A DNA stretch of 64,000 nucleotides from assembly GCF_000444875.1 (NCBI RefSeq), contig NC_021985.1, positions 992,001 through 1,056,000 of the forward strand. Direction: 5' to 3'. Positions 30,745 through 38,689 of this stretch are shown in pieces. How positions within the stretch are numbered: the first letter of the stretch is position 1; the number at the start of each line of letters is the position of its first letter. Under the pieces are notes generated by a model, which searched no databases, had not been told where the DNA came from, and worked only from the letters and a program-made list of their open reading frames with translations. This DNA is from Streptomyces collinus Tu 365. Lineage in GTDB: Bacteria > Actinomycetota > Actinomycetes > Streptomycetales > Streptomycetaceae. Made by a program: the position numbers and the translations under genes.

Positions 30745-32949
30745 ATGGCACTGCGCGACACTTCACGTCCCGAGGCCGCCGGACCGGTTGCGCCGGTGGC
30801 GGCGCTCGACGACGCCGACCGCGACCGCCTGCTCGGCGGCGCGCACCACGATCCGCACGCCCTGCTGGGCGCCCATCCCGTCCCGGGCGGCACGCTGTTC
30901 CGCGCGCTGCGCCCCAACGCCCGCGCGGTGGCCGTCGTGGTCGACGGGGTGTCCGGCGAGCTGGTGTCGGAGGGCGGCGGGATCTTCTCCGCCGTGCTGC
31001 CGTACGAGACGATCCCCGCGTACACGCTGCGGGTCACCTACGACGGCGGCACGCAGGAGGTCGAGGACCCCTACCGGTTCCTGCCCGCGCTCGGCGATCT
31101 CGACCTGCACCTGATCCGCGAGGGCCGGCACGAGGAGCTGTGGCGGGCACTCGGCGCCGAGCCGATGACCCACCAGGGCGTGGCCGGGACCCGCTTCACC
31201 GTGTGGGCGCCGAACGCCCGGGGCGTACGGGTGGCCGGCGACTTCACGTACTGGGACGGCACCCAGTACCCGATGCGCTCGCTCGGCGCGTCCGGTGTGT
31301 GGGAGCTGTTCCTGCCGGGCATCGGCGAGGACGCCCGCTACAAGTTCGAGATCACCTCCCGGCACGGCGGCCGGTTCCTGAAGGCTGACCCGATGGCCCG
31401 CCGCACGGAGCTGCCGCCGGCGACCGCCTCCGTCGTCACGGCCTCGCGGTACGAGTGGAACGACGCGGAGTGGATGGCGCACCGCGGCGACAGGCCCGTG
31501 CACCGGGCGCCGCTGTCCGTGTACGAGGTCCACCTGCCCTCCTGGCGGGGCGGCCTGACCTACCGCGAGCTGGCGGAGGAACTGCCGGCCTACGTCACGG
31601 AGATGGGCTTCACCCACGTGGAGCTGATGCCGGTCGCCGAGCATCCCTTCGGCGGTTCCTGGGGCTACCAGGTCACCTCCTACTACGCGCCGACGTCCCG
31701 GCTCGGCAGCCCCGACGACTTCCGGTACTTCGTCGACGCCTGCCACCGGGCCGGGATCGGCGTGATCATGGACTGGGTGCCGGCCCACTTCCCCAAGGAC
31801 GACTGGGCGCTGGGCCGCTTCGACGGGGAGCCGCTGTACGAGCCCGGTGACTCCCGGCGGGCCGAGCACCCGGACTGGGGGACGTACGAGTTCGACTACG
31901 GGCGGATCGAGGTGCGCAACTTCCTCGTCGCCAACGCCGTGTACTGGTGCGAGGAGTTCCACATCGACGGCCTGCGGGTGGACGCCGTCGCCTCCATGCT
32001 CTACCTCGACTACTCGCGGGACTCCGGGCAGTGGGTGCCGAACGTCTTCGGCGGGCGCGAGGACCTGGACGCCGTCGCCTTCCTGCAGGAGATGAACGCC
32101 ACCGTCTACCGGCGCTGCCCCGGGGTGGTGACGATCGCGGAGGAGTCCACCGCCTGGGACGGGGTGACCCGGCCGACGGACGGCGGCGGGCTCGGGTTCG
32201 GGCTGAAGTGGAACATGGGCTGGATGCACGACTCGCTGGAGTACGTCCAGAAGGAGCCGGTCCACCGCAAGTACCACCACCACGAGATGACCTTCTCGAT
32301 GGTGTACGCGTACAGCGAGAACTACGTGCTGCCGATCTCCCACGACGAGGTCGTGCACGGCAAGCAGGCGCTGGTGTCGAAGATGCCGGGCGACTGGTGG
32401 CAGCGGCGCGCCAACCACCGGGCCTACCTCGGCTTCATGTGGGCCCACCCCGGCAAGCAACTGCTGTTCATGGGCCAGGAGTTCGCGCAGGGCGCCGAGT
32501 GGAACGCGGACCACGGGCCCGAATGGTGGCTGCTGGGCGACGACTACGCCTCCGCGGGTGACCACCGGGGCGTGCAGCACCTGGTGCGGGACCTGAACCG
32601 CCTGTACCGGGCGACGCCCGCGCTCTGGGAGCGGGACACCGACCCGGGCGGCTTCCGGTGGGTGCTGTGCGACGCGGCGGACGACAACGTCTTCGCGTTC
32701 CTGCGCTTCGCCGCCGACGGGTCCCCGCTGCTCGCGGTGTCGAACTTCTCCCCCGTGGTCCGGGAGGACTACCGGCTGTGGGTGCCCGAGGAGGTGCCCG
32801 CCTGGCAGGAGGAGCTGAACACGGACGACCTCCGCTACGGCGGCGGCGGTGTCGCCCTCGGCGCGCCGGGTGCGCTCAAACCGGAGGACGGGGCCCTGCG
32901 GGTCACGCTGCCCCCGCTGGCGACGGTGTTCCTGACGCCCCTGCGCTGA
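30745..32949 (+). CDS. glgB: 1,4-alpha-glucan branching enzyme GlgB
   Basis: A 734-residue GH13_9 enzyme that makes alpha-1,6 branches. Two N-terminal carbohydrate-binding modules (about 30-110 and 130-235; GTRFTVWAPNARGVRVAGDF) precede the barrel. The nucleophile is Asp413 in GLRVDAVASMLYLDYSR, the acid Glu466 in IAEESTAWDGVTRP and Asp534 in SHDEVVHGK. The ribosome site lies within the last codons of pep2, so the operon is tightly packed. It completes the GlgE route. Confidence 0.97.
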   Translation: MALRDTSRPEAAGPVAPVAALDDADRDRLLGGAHHDPHALLGAHPVPGGTLFRALRPNARAVAVVVDGVSGELVSEGGGIFSAVLPYETIPAYTLRVTYDGGTQEVEDPYRFLPALGDLDLHLIREGRHEELWRALGAEPMTHQGVAGTRFTVWAPNARGVRVAGDFTYWDGTQYPMRSLGASGVWELFLPGIGEDARYKFEITSRHGGRFLKADPMARRTELPPATASVVTASRYEWNDAEWMAHRGDRPVHRAPLSVYEVHLPSWRGGLTYRELAEELPAYVTEMGFTHVELMPVAEHPFGGSWGYQVTSYYAPTSRLGSPDDFRYFVDACHRAGIGVIMDWVPAHFPKDDWALGRFDGEPLYEPGDSRRAEHPDWGTYEFDYGRIEVRNFLVANAVYWCEEFHIDGLRVDAVASMLYLDYSRDSGQWVPNVFGGREDLDAVAFLQEMNATVYRRCPGVVTIAEESTAWDGVTRPTDGGGLGFGLKWNMGWMHDSLEYVQKEPVHRKYHHHEMTFSMVYAYSENYVLPISHDEVVHGKQALVSKMPGDWWQRRANHRAYLGFMWAHPGKQLLFMGQEFAQGAEWNADHGPEWWLLGDDYASAGDHRGVQHLVRDLNRLYRATPALWERDTDPGGFRWVLCDAADDNVFAFLRFAADGSPLLAVSNFSPVVREDYRLWVPEEVPAWQEELNTDDLRYGGGGVALGAPGALKPEDGALRVTLPPLATVFLTPLR

Positions 32950-32975
32950 GGTCCGCAGGTGTCGAAGGCCGCCCC

Positions 32976-33014
32976 AGGGGCAGTCAGGGTCGTGAAGAGA
33001 CCCGGACTGCCCCT
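32976..33014 (+). terminator. Hairpin after glgB
   Basis: AGGGGCAGTC pairs with GACTGCCCCT, and an inner GGGTC pairs with GACCC after one A/G mismatch; the loop is 7 bases. It begins 27 bases after the glgB stop. If the next gene starts at 33042, the hairpin lies in its leader, so it may be an attenuator as well as a stop for the glg operon. Confidence 0.75.
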
Positions 33015-33041
33015 TGTGGCATGGAAGAAGGGCGGCACCGC

Positions 33042-34130
33042 GTGCGCACCGTCGGAGTGGAAGAGGAACTCCTTCTCGTCGATCCGGAGAGCGGCGACCC
33101 GAAGGCGCTCGCCGCGCCCGTGCTGGCCCGCGCGGCCAAGGACGATCCGGCGCAGGACGTGTTCGAGAAGGAGCTGTTCGGGCAGATGCTGGAGTTCGCC
33201 ACGCATCCGCAGTCGGACATGGAGGCCCTCGGCGAGGAGATCGTCCGCTGCCGCAAGGAGGCCGCCCGGCATGCGGGCGAGATCGGCTGCGCGGTGGTCG
33301 CCCTGGCCACCTCGCCCCTCGCGGTCAGTCCCTCGCTGAGCATGAACGAGCGCTACCGGTGGCTGGCCGAGCGGTACGGCGTGCCCACGTGGGAGCAGCT
33401 GGTGTGCGGCTGCCACGTCCATGTGTCGGTGGACTCGGACGAGGAGGGCATCGAGGTCCTGGACCGGATCCGGCCGTGGCTCGGGGTGCTCCGCGCGGTC
33501 AGCGCGAACTCCCCTTTCTGGCAGGGAAGGGACAGCGGGTACGCGAGCTACCGCAGCCGGGTGTGGAACCGCTGGCCGTCGGCCGGGCCGACCGAGCTGT
33601 TCGGGTCGGCCGAGCGCTACCACCGGCAGGTGGCGGACATGGTGGCCACCGGGGCCGTCCTGGACGAGGGGATGGTCTACTTCGACGCCCGGCTGTCCGC
33701 CCGCTACCCGACGGTGGAGATCCGGGTGGCGGACGTCTGCCTGAACGCGGAGACCGCCGTGCTGGTCGCGACGCTGTGCCGGGCGCTGGTGGAGACGGCG
33801 GCGCGGGACTGGCGGGCGGGGCGGCCCGCGCCGGACCCCGGTGTGAGCCTGCTGCGGCTCGCCGACTGGCAGGCGGCCCGGTTCGGCATCGAGGAGAACC
33901 TGCTCGACCCGGCGACGATGCGGCCGGTGGCCGCCGAGCGGGTGCTGCGCGCGCTGCTGGAGCACACCGCGGACGCGCTCACCGCGAACGGCGACGCGGA
34001 GCGGGCCGAGCAGGGCGTGCGGGCGCTGCTCAGGGACGGCAACGGCTCCCGGGCGCAGCGCCGGTTGATGGAGGAGACCGGCAGCCTGCGCGACGTCGTC
34101 CGGGCCTGCGTGCGGCACACGCAGGGCTGA
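33042..34130 (+). CDS. Glutamate-cysteine ligase family 2 (YbdK/EgtA-like carboxylate-amine ligase)
   Basis: About 362 residues of the GCS2 fold, which makes amide bonds to glutamate-like carboxylates with ATP. TVGVEEELLLVDPESGDP, LFGQMLEFATHPQSDMEALGEEI, CGCHVHVSVDSDEEGIEVLDRIRPWL and ANSPFWQGRDSGYASYRSRVWNRW are family landmarks. The exact substrate is not known; E. coli YbdK has only weak ligase activity, while actinobacterial relatives include EgtA. GTG 33042 fits the family start and has GAAGGGCGG; ATG 33021 is possible. Confidence 0.85.
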   Translation: MRTVGVEEELLLVDPESGDPKALAAPVLARAAKDDPAQDVFEKELFGQMLEFATHPQSDMEALGEEIVRCRKEAARHAGEIGCAVVALATSPLAVSPSLSMNERYRWLAERYGVPTWEQLVCGCHVHVSVDSDEEGIEVLDRIRPWLGVLRAVSANSPFWQGRDSGYASYRSRVWNRWPSAGPTELFGSAERYHRQVADMVATGAVLDEGMVYFDARLSARYPTVEIRVADVCLNAETAVLVATLCRALVETAARDWRAGRPAPDPGVSLLRLADWQAARFGIEENLLDPATMRPVAAERVLRALLEHTADALTANGDAERAEQGVRALLRDGNGSRAQRRLMEETGSLRDVVRACVRHTQG

Positions 34131-34143
34131 GGGCGCGCCCCGG

Positions 34144-34377
34144 TCAGAGGATCAGCGCCAGGGCGTAGGCGAGGAAGCCGACGGCGAGCAGGAGCACGAG
34201 GAGGAGGATCAGGGTCAGCGGCGTCCAGGCCCAGCCGCGGCTGCGCATGTCGGGCTCGTGCGGCCCGGCCTCGGGCATGCTGCTCTCGGCGGGCGGGGTC
34301 TCACCGGGCGGGACACCGCCTCCGGGCTCGAGACCTGTGGTCCGTTCGGGATCGGGATCGGGATTGACGTAGCTCAT
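34144..34377 (-). CDS. DUF6480 small single-pass membrane protein
   Basis: A 77-residue protein. The N-terminus NPDPDPERTTGLEPGGGV followed by PPGETPPAE is the DUF6480 signature. A single C-terminal membrane segment (TLILLLVLLLAVGFLAYALAL) anchors it, with the acidic/proline-rich part probably cytoplasmic. Function is unknown. ATG 34377 has CGGAG upstream; the open frame beyond it is not conserved in character. It is divergent from the acyl-CoA synthetase gene. Confidence 0.75.
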   Translation of the reverse strand: MSYVNPDPDPERTTGLEPGGGVPPGETPPAESSMPEAGPHEPDMRSRGWAWTPLTLILLLVLLLAVGFLAYALALIL

Positions 34378-34528
34378 GCGCTCCGAGTCCCCCGGACACG
34401 CCCAGATCATCAGCCGATCACGACTTGCCTGATCCTGGCCCCGAAACCGCTTCCCTGGGCTACATTCGAGCACCGCCGGCACCGAGCCGACCGGCGGAGT
34501 CACCCTCCGTAGACCACGGGAGCAGCGC

Positions 34529-36433
34529 ATGCGCGACGTCGCCCTCGCTCCGGCAGCCGTACCCCCGCTGACCGGCGGACTCGCCGACACCGTCTTCTGG
34601 ACCGCGGAGCGCAGCCCCACCCTCCCCCTGCTCGCCCACCGCGCCGACCCGGCGGCGAGCACCTGGCAGGAGGTGACGGCCGTGGAGCTGCGGGACGAGG
34701 TCGTCGACCTGGCCAAGGGGCTGATCGCCGCGGGAATCTCGCCCGGCCACCGGGTCGCCCTGATGGCCAGGACCCGTTACGAGTGGACGGTGTTCGCGCA
34801 CGCGCTGTGGACCGTCGGCGCCGAGGTCGTGCCGATCCACCCGACGTCCTCGCGGGACCAGGTCGAGTGGATCCTGCGGGACGCGGGGTGCGTGGCCGTC
34901 GTGGTGGAGGACGAGCAGGGCGTCATGACCGTCGGCACGGTGTGCGCCGCGCTGCCCCGGCTCAAGCACGTCTGGCAGCTCGACTCGGACGCGCTGGCCC
35001 GGCTGGCCGAGCGGGGCGCGGTCGTCCCGCAGACCACGGTGGACTCGCTGCGCCGGATCGTGCTGCCGGACTCCACGGCCGTGATCGCCTACACCTCGGG
35101 CACCTCGGGGCGTCCGCTGGGCTGCGCGCTGAGCCACCGGGGCCTGGCCCACCCGTGTGACGTGCTGCTCGCCGGCTGGCGGCACACCGCGGCCCCGCCC
35201 GGCGAACAGCCGTCCGTCCTGGCCTTCCTGCCCTTCTCGCACGTGTACGGGCTCATGATCCAGCAGATCTGCCTGCGCGGCGGGATCCTGATGGGGCATG
35301 AGCCGGAGATGAGCGAGACGGCCCTCGCCTCCGCCCTGGCCACCTTCCGGCCGACCTATCTGTACGGCGTGCCGTCGGTGTTCGAGAAGCTGTACAAGAC
35401 GTTCCTGCGGACCGCGCAGCAGTCCGGCCGGGGCGCCCTGTTCGAGCGGGCGGCGCAGACCGCGCGGGACTTCGCCGAGGCGGAGGAGCGCCGCAGGCTC
35501 GGCCTCGGTCCGGGCCCCGGGTTCGAACTGCGGGTGCAGCACGCCCTGTACGAGCGGACGGTGTACCGCAGGCTGCGGGGCGCGCTCGGCGGCCGCGCCG
35601 TGCGGGGCACCTCGGGCGGTTCCTCCCTCAACCGGGAACTGTCCCTGTTCTACGAGGGCATCGGGCTGTACATCCACGACGGCTACGGGCTGACCGAGAC
35701 CTCGGGCGGGATCACCATGCAGCCGCTCGGGCGGGAGAAGTCCGGGACGGTGGGCCTGCCGCTGCCGGGCACCGAGGTCCAGGTCGCCGACGACGGGGAG
35801 ATCCTGGTGCGCGGCCCGTCGGTGTTCCAGGGCTACATCAGCGACGAGCAGCGCACGCGGGCCACGCTGCGCGGCGGCTGGCTGGCCACCGGGGACATCG
35901 GGCGGCTGGACGCCGAGGGCTATCTGACGATCACCGGGCGCAAGAAGGACGTCATCGTCACCAGCGGCGGCAAGAGCGTGGCCCCGGCCGCGCTGGAGCA
36001 GCGGCTGCGCATGCATCCGCTGGTGCACCAGGCGGTGGTCGTCGGCGACGACCGGCCTTGTGTGGGCGCCCTGATCACCCTGGACCCGGACTTCCTCGCC
36101 CACTGGCGGACGGCCCTGGCGCTGCAGGGCGAGTCGGCGGGCCGGGAGGCGCGGGAGGAGAACGCGCTCAGGGAGGAGCTGGCGCGCGCCGTCGCCTCGG
36201 CGAACAGCGCGGTGTCCCGGGCCGAGTCCATCCGGGTCTACCGGGTCCTGCAGGAGCCGTTCGCCCCGGACAACGGGTTGCTGACCCCGTCCATGAAGCT
36301 GCGCCGGGACGCCATAGCGCGCCACTACGCCGCCGAGATCGACGCGATGTACGAGACGCGGCCGCGGACGGTGCGCCGCCCGGGGCCGGAGGACCCGGCC
36401 GACTGGGACGAGGCGGACAACGTCTTCCGCTGA
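34529..36433 (+). CDS. Long-chain acyl-CoA synthetase (AMP-forming)
   Basis: A 634-residue ANL-superfamily enzyme that activates fatty acids via acyl-AMP. The P-loop is IAYTSGTSGRPLGCALSHRG, with Pro-Leu-Gly replacing the usual Pro-Lys-Gly; the usual Lys is missing here. DGYGLTETSGGITMQPL, GGWLATGDIGRLDAEGYLTITGRKKDVIVTSGGKSVAP (A8 hinge) are intact. The C-terminal Lys lies in TPSMKLRRDAIARHY. FadD-type enzymes in this clade have an N-terminus like GLADTVFWTAERSP. Confidence 0.9.
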   Translation: MRDVALAPAAVPPLTGGLADTVFWTAERSPTLPLLAHRADPAASTWQEVTAVELRDEVVDLAKGLIAAGISPGHRVALMARTRYEWTVFAHALWTVGAEVVPIHPTSSRDQVEWILRDAGCVAVVVEDEQGVMTVGTVCAALPRLKHVWQLDSDALARLAERGAVVPQTTVDSLRRIVLPDSTAVIAYTSGTSGRPLGCALSHRGLAHPCDVLLAGWRHTAAPPGEQPSVLAFLPFSHVYGLMIQQICLRGGILMGHEPEMSETALASALATFRPTYLYGVPSVFEKLYKTFLRTAQQSGRGALFERAAQTARDFAEAEERRRLGLGPGPGFELRVQHALYERTVYRRLRGALGGRAVRGTSGGSSLNRELSLFYEGIGLYIHDGYGLTETSGGITMQPLGREKSGTVGLPLPGTEVQVADDGEILVRGPSVFQGYISDEQRTRATLRGGWLATGDIGRLDAEGYLTITGRKKDVIVTSGGKSVAPAALEQRLRMHPLVHQAVVVGDDRPCVGALITLDPDFLAHWRTALALQGESAGREAREENALREELARAVASANSAVSRAESIRVYRVLQEPFAPDNGLLTPSMKLRRDAIARHYAAEIDAMYETRPRTVRRPGPEDPADWDEADNVFR

Positions 36434-36565
36434 GCGACACGGGTTCGGTGAGGGACGGATAACCGTGCCCCGGCAGGGGAACCCGCAGCTGTGCACTGAT
36501 CGAGTAACGACGACCACCCTGGCCGGACGAGCCGCGAGCCGTCCGGCGGGGCCGGGGAATGTGAG

Positions 36566-37000
36566 ATGGCGACGGAGCCGCGTTGGGACGAGACACCCCC
36601 GTCGGAGGAGAGGCACGAGCGGTCGTTCTCCTTCCCCGGCGAGCTGCGCAACGTCACGGGCGCGCGGCTCGCCGCCGAGCAGTTCCTGAGCGCTCTCGCC
36701 CGAGACGCGCCGCCCGGCACACCCGAGTACTGGGACGACATCCTGCTGGTGGTCACCGAGCTGGCCGCCAACGCGATCCAGTACGCGCCGGGGCCCTTCG
36801 ACCTGCGTATGCGCCGCACCTTCGACGGGGTGCACGTGACGATGCGGGACACCAGCACGACGGAGCCCGCGCCGCGGCCGTTCCACCCGAGCGCGGGTGG
36901 CGGCGGCATCGGCTGGCACCTGGTGCACACGCTCTGCACGCAGGTGAGCGTCGTGGTGGACGACCGCGGCAAGGACATCCACGTGTTCCTGCCCTGGTGA
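36566..37000 (+). CDS. RsbW-like ATP-binding protein (anti-sigma kinase type)
   Basis: A 144-residue single-domain GHKL protein. The N-box VVTELAANAIQYAPGPFDL and G1 RDTSTTEPAPRPF are intact, followed by a glycine-rich lid GGGGIGWHLVHTLCTQV and a final strand DIHVFLPW. Streptomyces encodes dozens of such proteins; some bind SigB-type sigma factors or phosphorylate anti-anti-sigma proteins. No partner is adjacent. Start 36566 is preceded by GGGGAATGTGAG. Confidence 0.85.
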   Translation: MATEPRWDETPPSEERHERSFSFPGELRNVTGARLAAEQFLSALARDAPPGTPEYWDDILLVVTELAANAIQYAPGPFDLRMRRTFDGVHVTMRDTSTTEPAPRPFHPSAGGGGIGWHLVHTLCTQVSVVVDDRGKDIHVFLPW

Positions 37001-37258
37001 CCGGTGGTGACCGGCGACGGCTGCCCGGCGACCGGCACCCGCGCAGCCGTCGTCCGTGTGTGCGACGTGTAGGTGTGCGAGATCCGGTTACTCCGGGCTC
37101 TGCAAGGGGCATGCTCGGACCCACGCGTTCGTCTGCCTGTCGTACTCGGCTGGCGGGACGGCCCGGGGCACGGTGTTATCGATGTTGGTCGCAGCGATCC
37201 GGGGCATACGAACGGCGTCCTGTCGGACCGCCTGGAGCCGCAGAAAGGGATGGACACC

Positions 37259-38629
37259 GTGACACGACCCAGGATCCTGGTGGTGGGCGCCGGCTTCGCC
37301 GGAGTGGAGTGCGTCCGCCGTCTGGAGCGGAAACTCTCGCCCCTCGACGCGGACGTCACCCTGGTGACGCCGTTCGCCTACCAGCTCTACCTCCCCCTGC
37401 TCCCCCAGGTCGCCTCCGGCGTGCTCACGCCGCAGTCGATCGCCCTCTCGCTGCGCCGCAGCCGGAAGTACCGCACCCGGATCATCCCGGGCGGCGCGAT
37501 CGGCGTGGACCTGAAGTCCAAGGTCTGCGTGGTCCGCACGATCACCGACAAGATCGTGAACGAGCGGTACGACTACATCGTGCTCGCGCCGGGCAGCGTG
37601 ACCCGCACCTTCGACATCCCGGGGCTGACCGAGCACGCCTTCGGGATGAAGACCCTCGCGGAGGCCGCCTACGTCCGCGACCACGTCATCTCGCAGCTGG
37701 ACCTCGCGGACGCGAGTGACGACCCGGCCGAACGGGCCGCGCGGCTGCAGTTCGTGGTGGTCGGCGGCGGCTACGCGGGCACCGAGACCGCGGCCTGTCT
37801 GCAGCGGCTCACGCACGCGGCCGTCAAGCGCTACCCGCGGCTCGACCCGAAGCTGATCCGCTGGCACCTCATCGACATCGCGCCCAAGCTCATGCCGGAG
37901 CTGGGCGACAAGCTCGGCCGCAGCGCGCAGGAGATCCTGGCACGGCGCGGCATCGAGGTGTCGCTGGGTGTGTCGATCGACAAGGCGGGCCCGGAGGAGG
38001 TCACCTTCACCGACGGCCGGGTGGTGCCGACCCACACCCTGATCTGGACGGCAGGTGTCGTCGCCAGCCCGCTGATCGCCACGCTCGGCGCCGAGACCGT
38101 CCGCGGCAGGCTCGCGGTCGACGCGGAGATGACCCTGCCCGGTCAGGACGGCGTCTTCGCGCTCGGCGACTCCGCTGCCGTGCCCGACCTGGCCAAGGGC
38201 CAGGAGGGGGCGATCTGCCCGCCCACCGCCCAGCACGCCATGCGCCAGGGCAGGGTGGTGGCCGACAACGTCATCGCGGCCCTGCGCAACCAGCCGCTGA
38301 GTCCCTACAAGCACAAGGACCTGGGGCTCGTCGTCGACCTCGGCGGCAAGGACGCCGTGTCCAAGCCGCTGGGCATCGAGCTGCGGGGCCTGCCGGCCCA
38401 GGCGGTGGCCCGCGGCTACCACTGGTCGGCGCTGCGCACCAACGTCGCCAAGGTGCGGGTCGCGACCAACTGGCTGCTGAACGCGGTGGCCGGCGACGAC
38501 TTCGTGCGCACCGGCTTCCAGGCGCGCAAGCCCGCCCGGCTGAAGGACTTCGAGTACACCGACTCGTACCTGACCCAGGAACAGGTCAGGGCGCGGGTGG
38601 AGGGCCAGCCGGCCCTGGAGAGTCCCTGA
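37259..38629 (+). CDS. Type II NADH dehydrogenase-like FAD oxidoreductase
   Basis: About 456 residues. The FAD dinucleotide motif is ILVVGAGFAGVECVRRLE, the NAD motif is FVVVGGGYAGTETAACLQRL, and GVFALGDSAAVPD is the second FAD contact. The segment FAYQLYLPLLPQVASGVL is typical of Ndh-2 proteins that pass electrons from NADH to menaquinone without pumping protons. No transmembrane helix is present; Ndh-2 enzymes bind membranes by amphipathic helices. GTG 37259 with AAAGGGA is favoured over ATG 37250. Confidence 0.88.
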   Translation: MTRPRILVVGAGFAGVECVRRLERKLSPLDADVTLVTPFAYQLYLPLLPQVASGVLTPQSIALSLRRSRKYRTRIIPGGAIGVDLKSKVCVVRTITDKIVNERYDYIVLAPGSVTRTFDIPGLTEHAFGMKTLAEAAYVRDHVISQLDLADASDDPAERAARLQFVVVGGGYAGTETAACLQRLTHAAVKRYPRLDPKLIRWHLIDIAPKLMPELGDKLGRSAQEILARRGIEVSLGVSIDKAGPEEVTFTDGRVVPTHTLIWTAGVVASPLIATLGAETVRGRLAVDAEMTLPGQDGVFALGDSAAVPDLAKGQEGAICPPTAQHAMRQGRVVADNVIAALRNQPLSPYKHKDLGLVVDLGGKDAVSKPLGIELRGLPAQAVARGYHWSALRTNVAKVRVATNWLLNAVAGDDFVRTGFQARKPARLKDFEYTDSYLTQEQVRARVEGQPALESP

Positions 38630-38689
38630 GGTGAGCGGGGCGGCCTCGGAGCCGCCCACCGGTACAGGCACGGGAGAGAGCGCGGCGGT

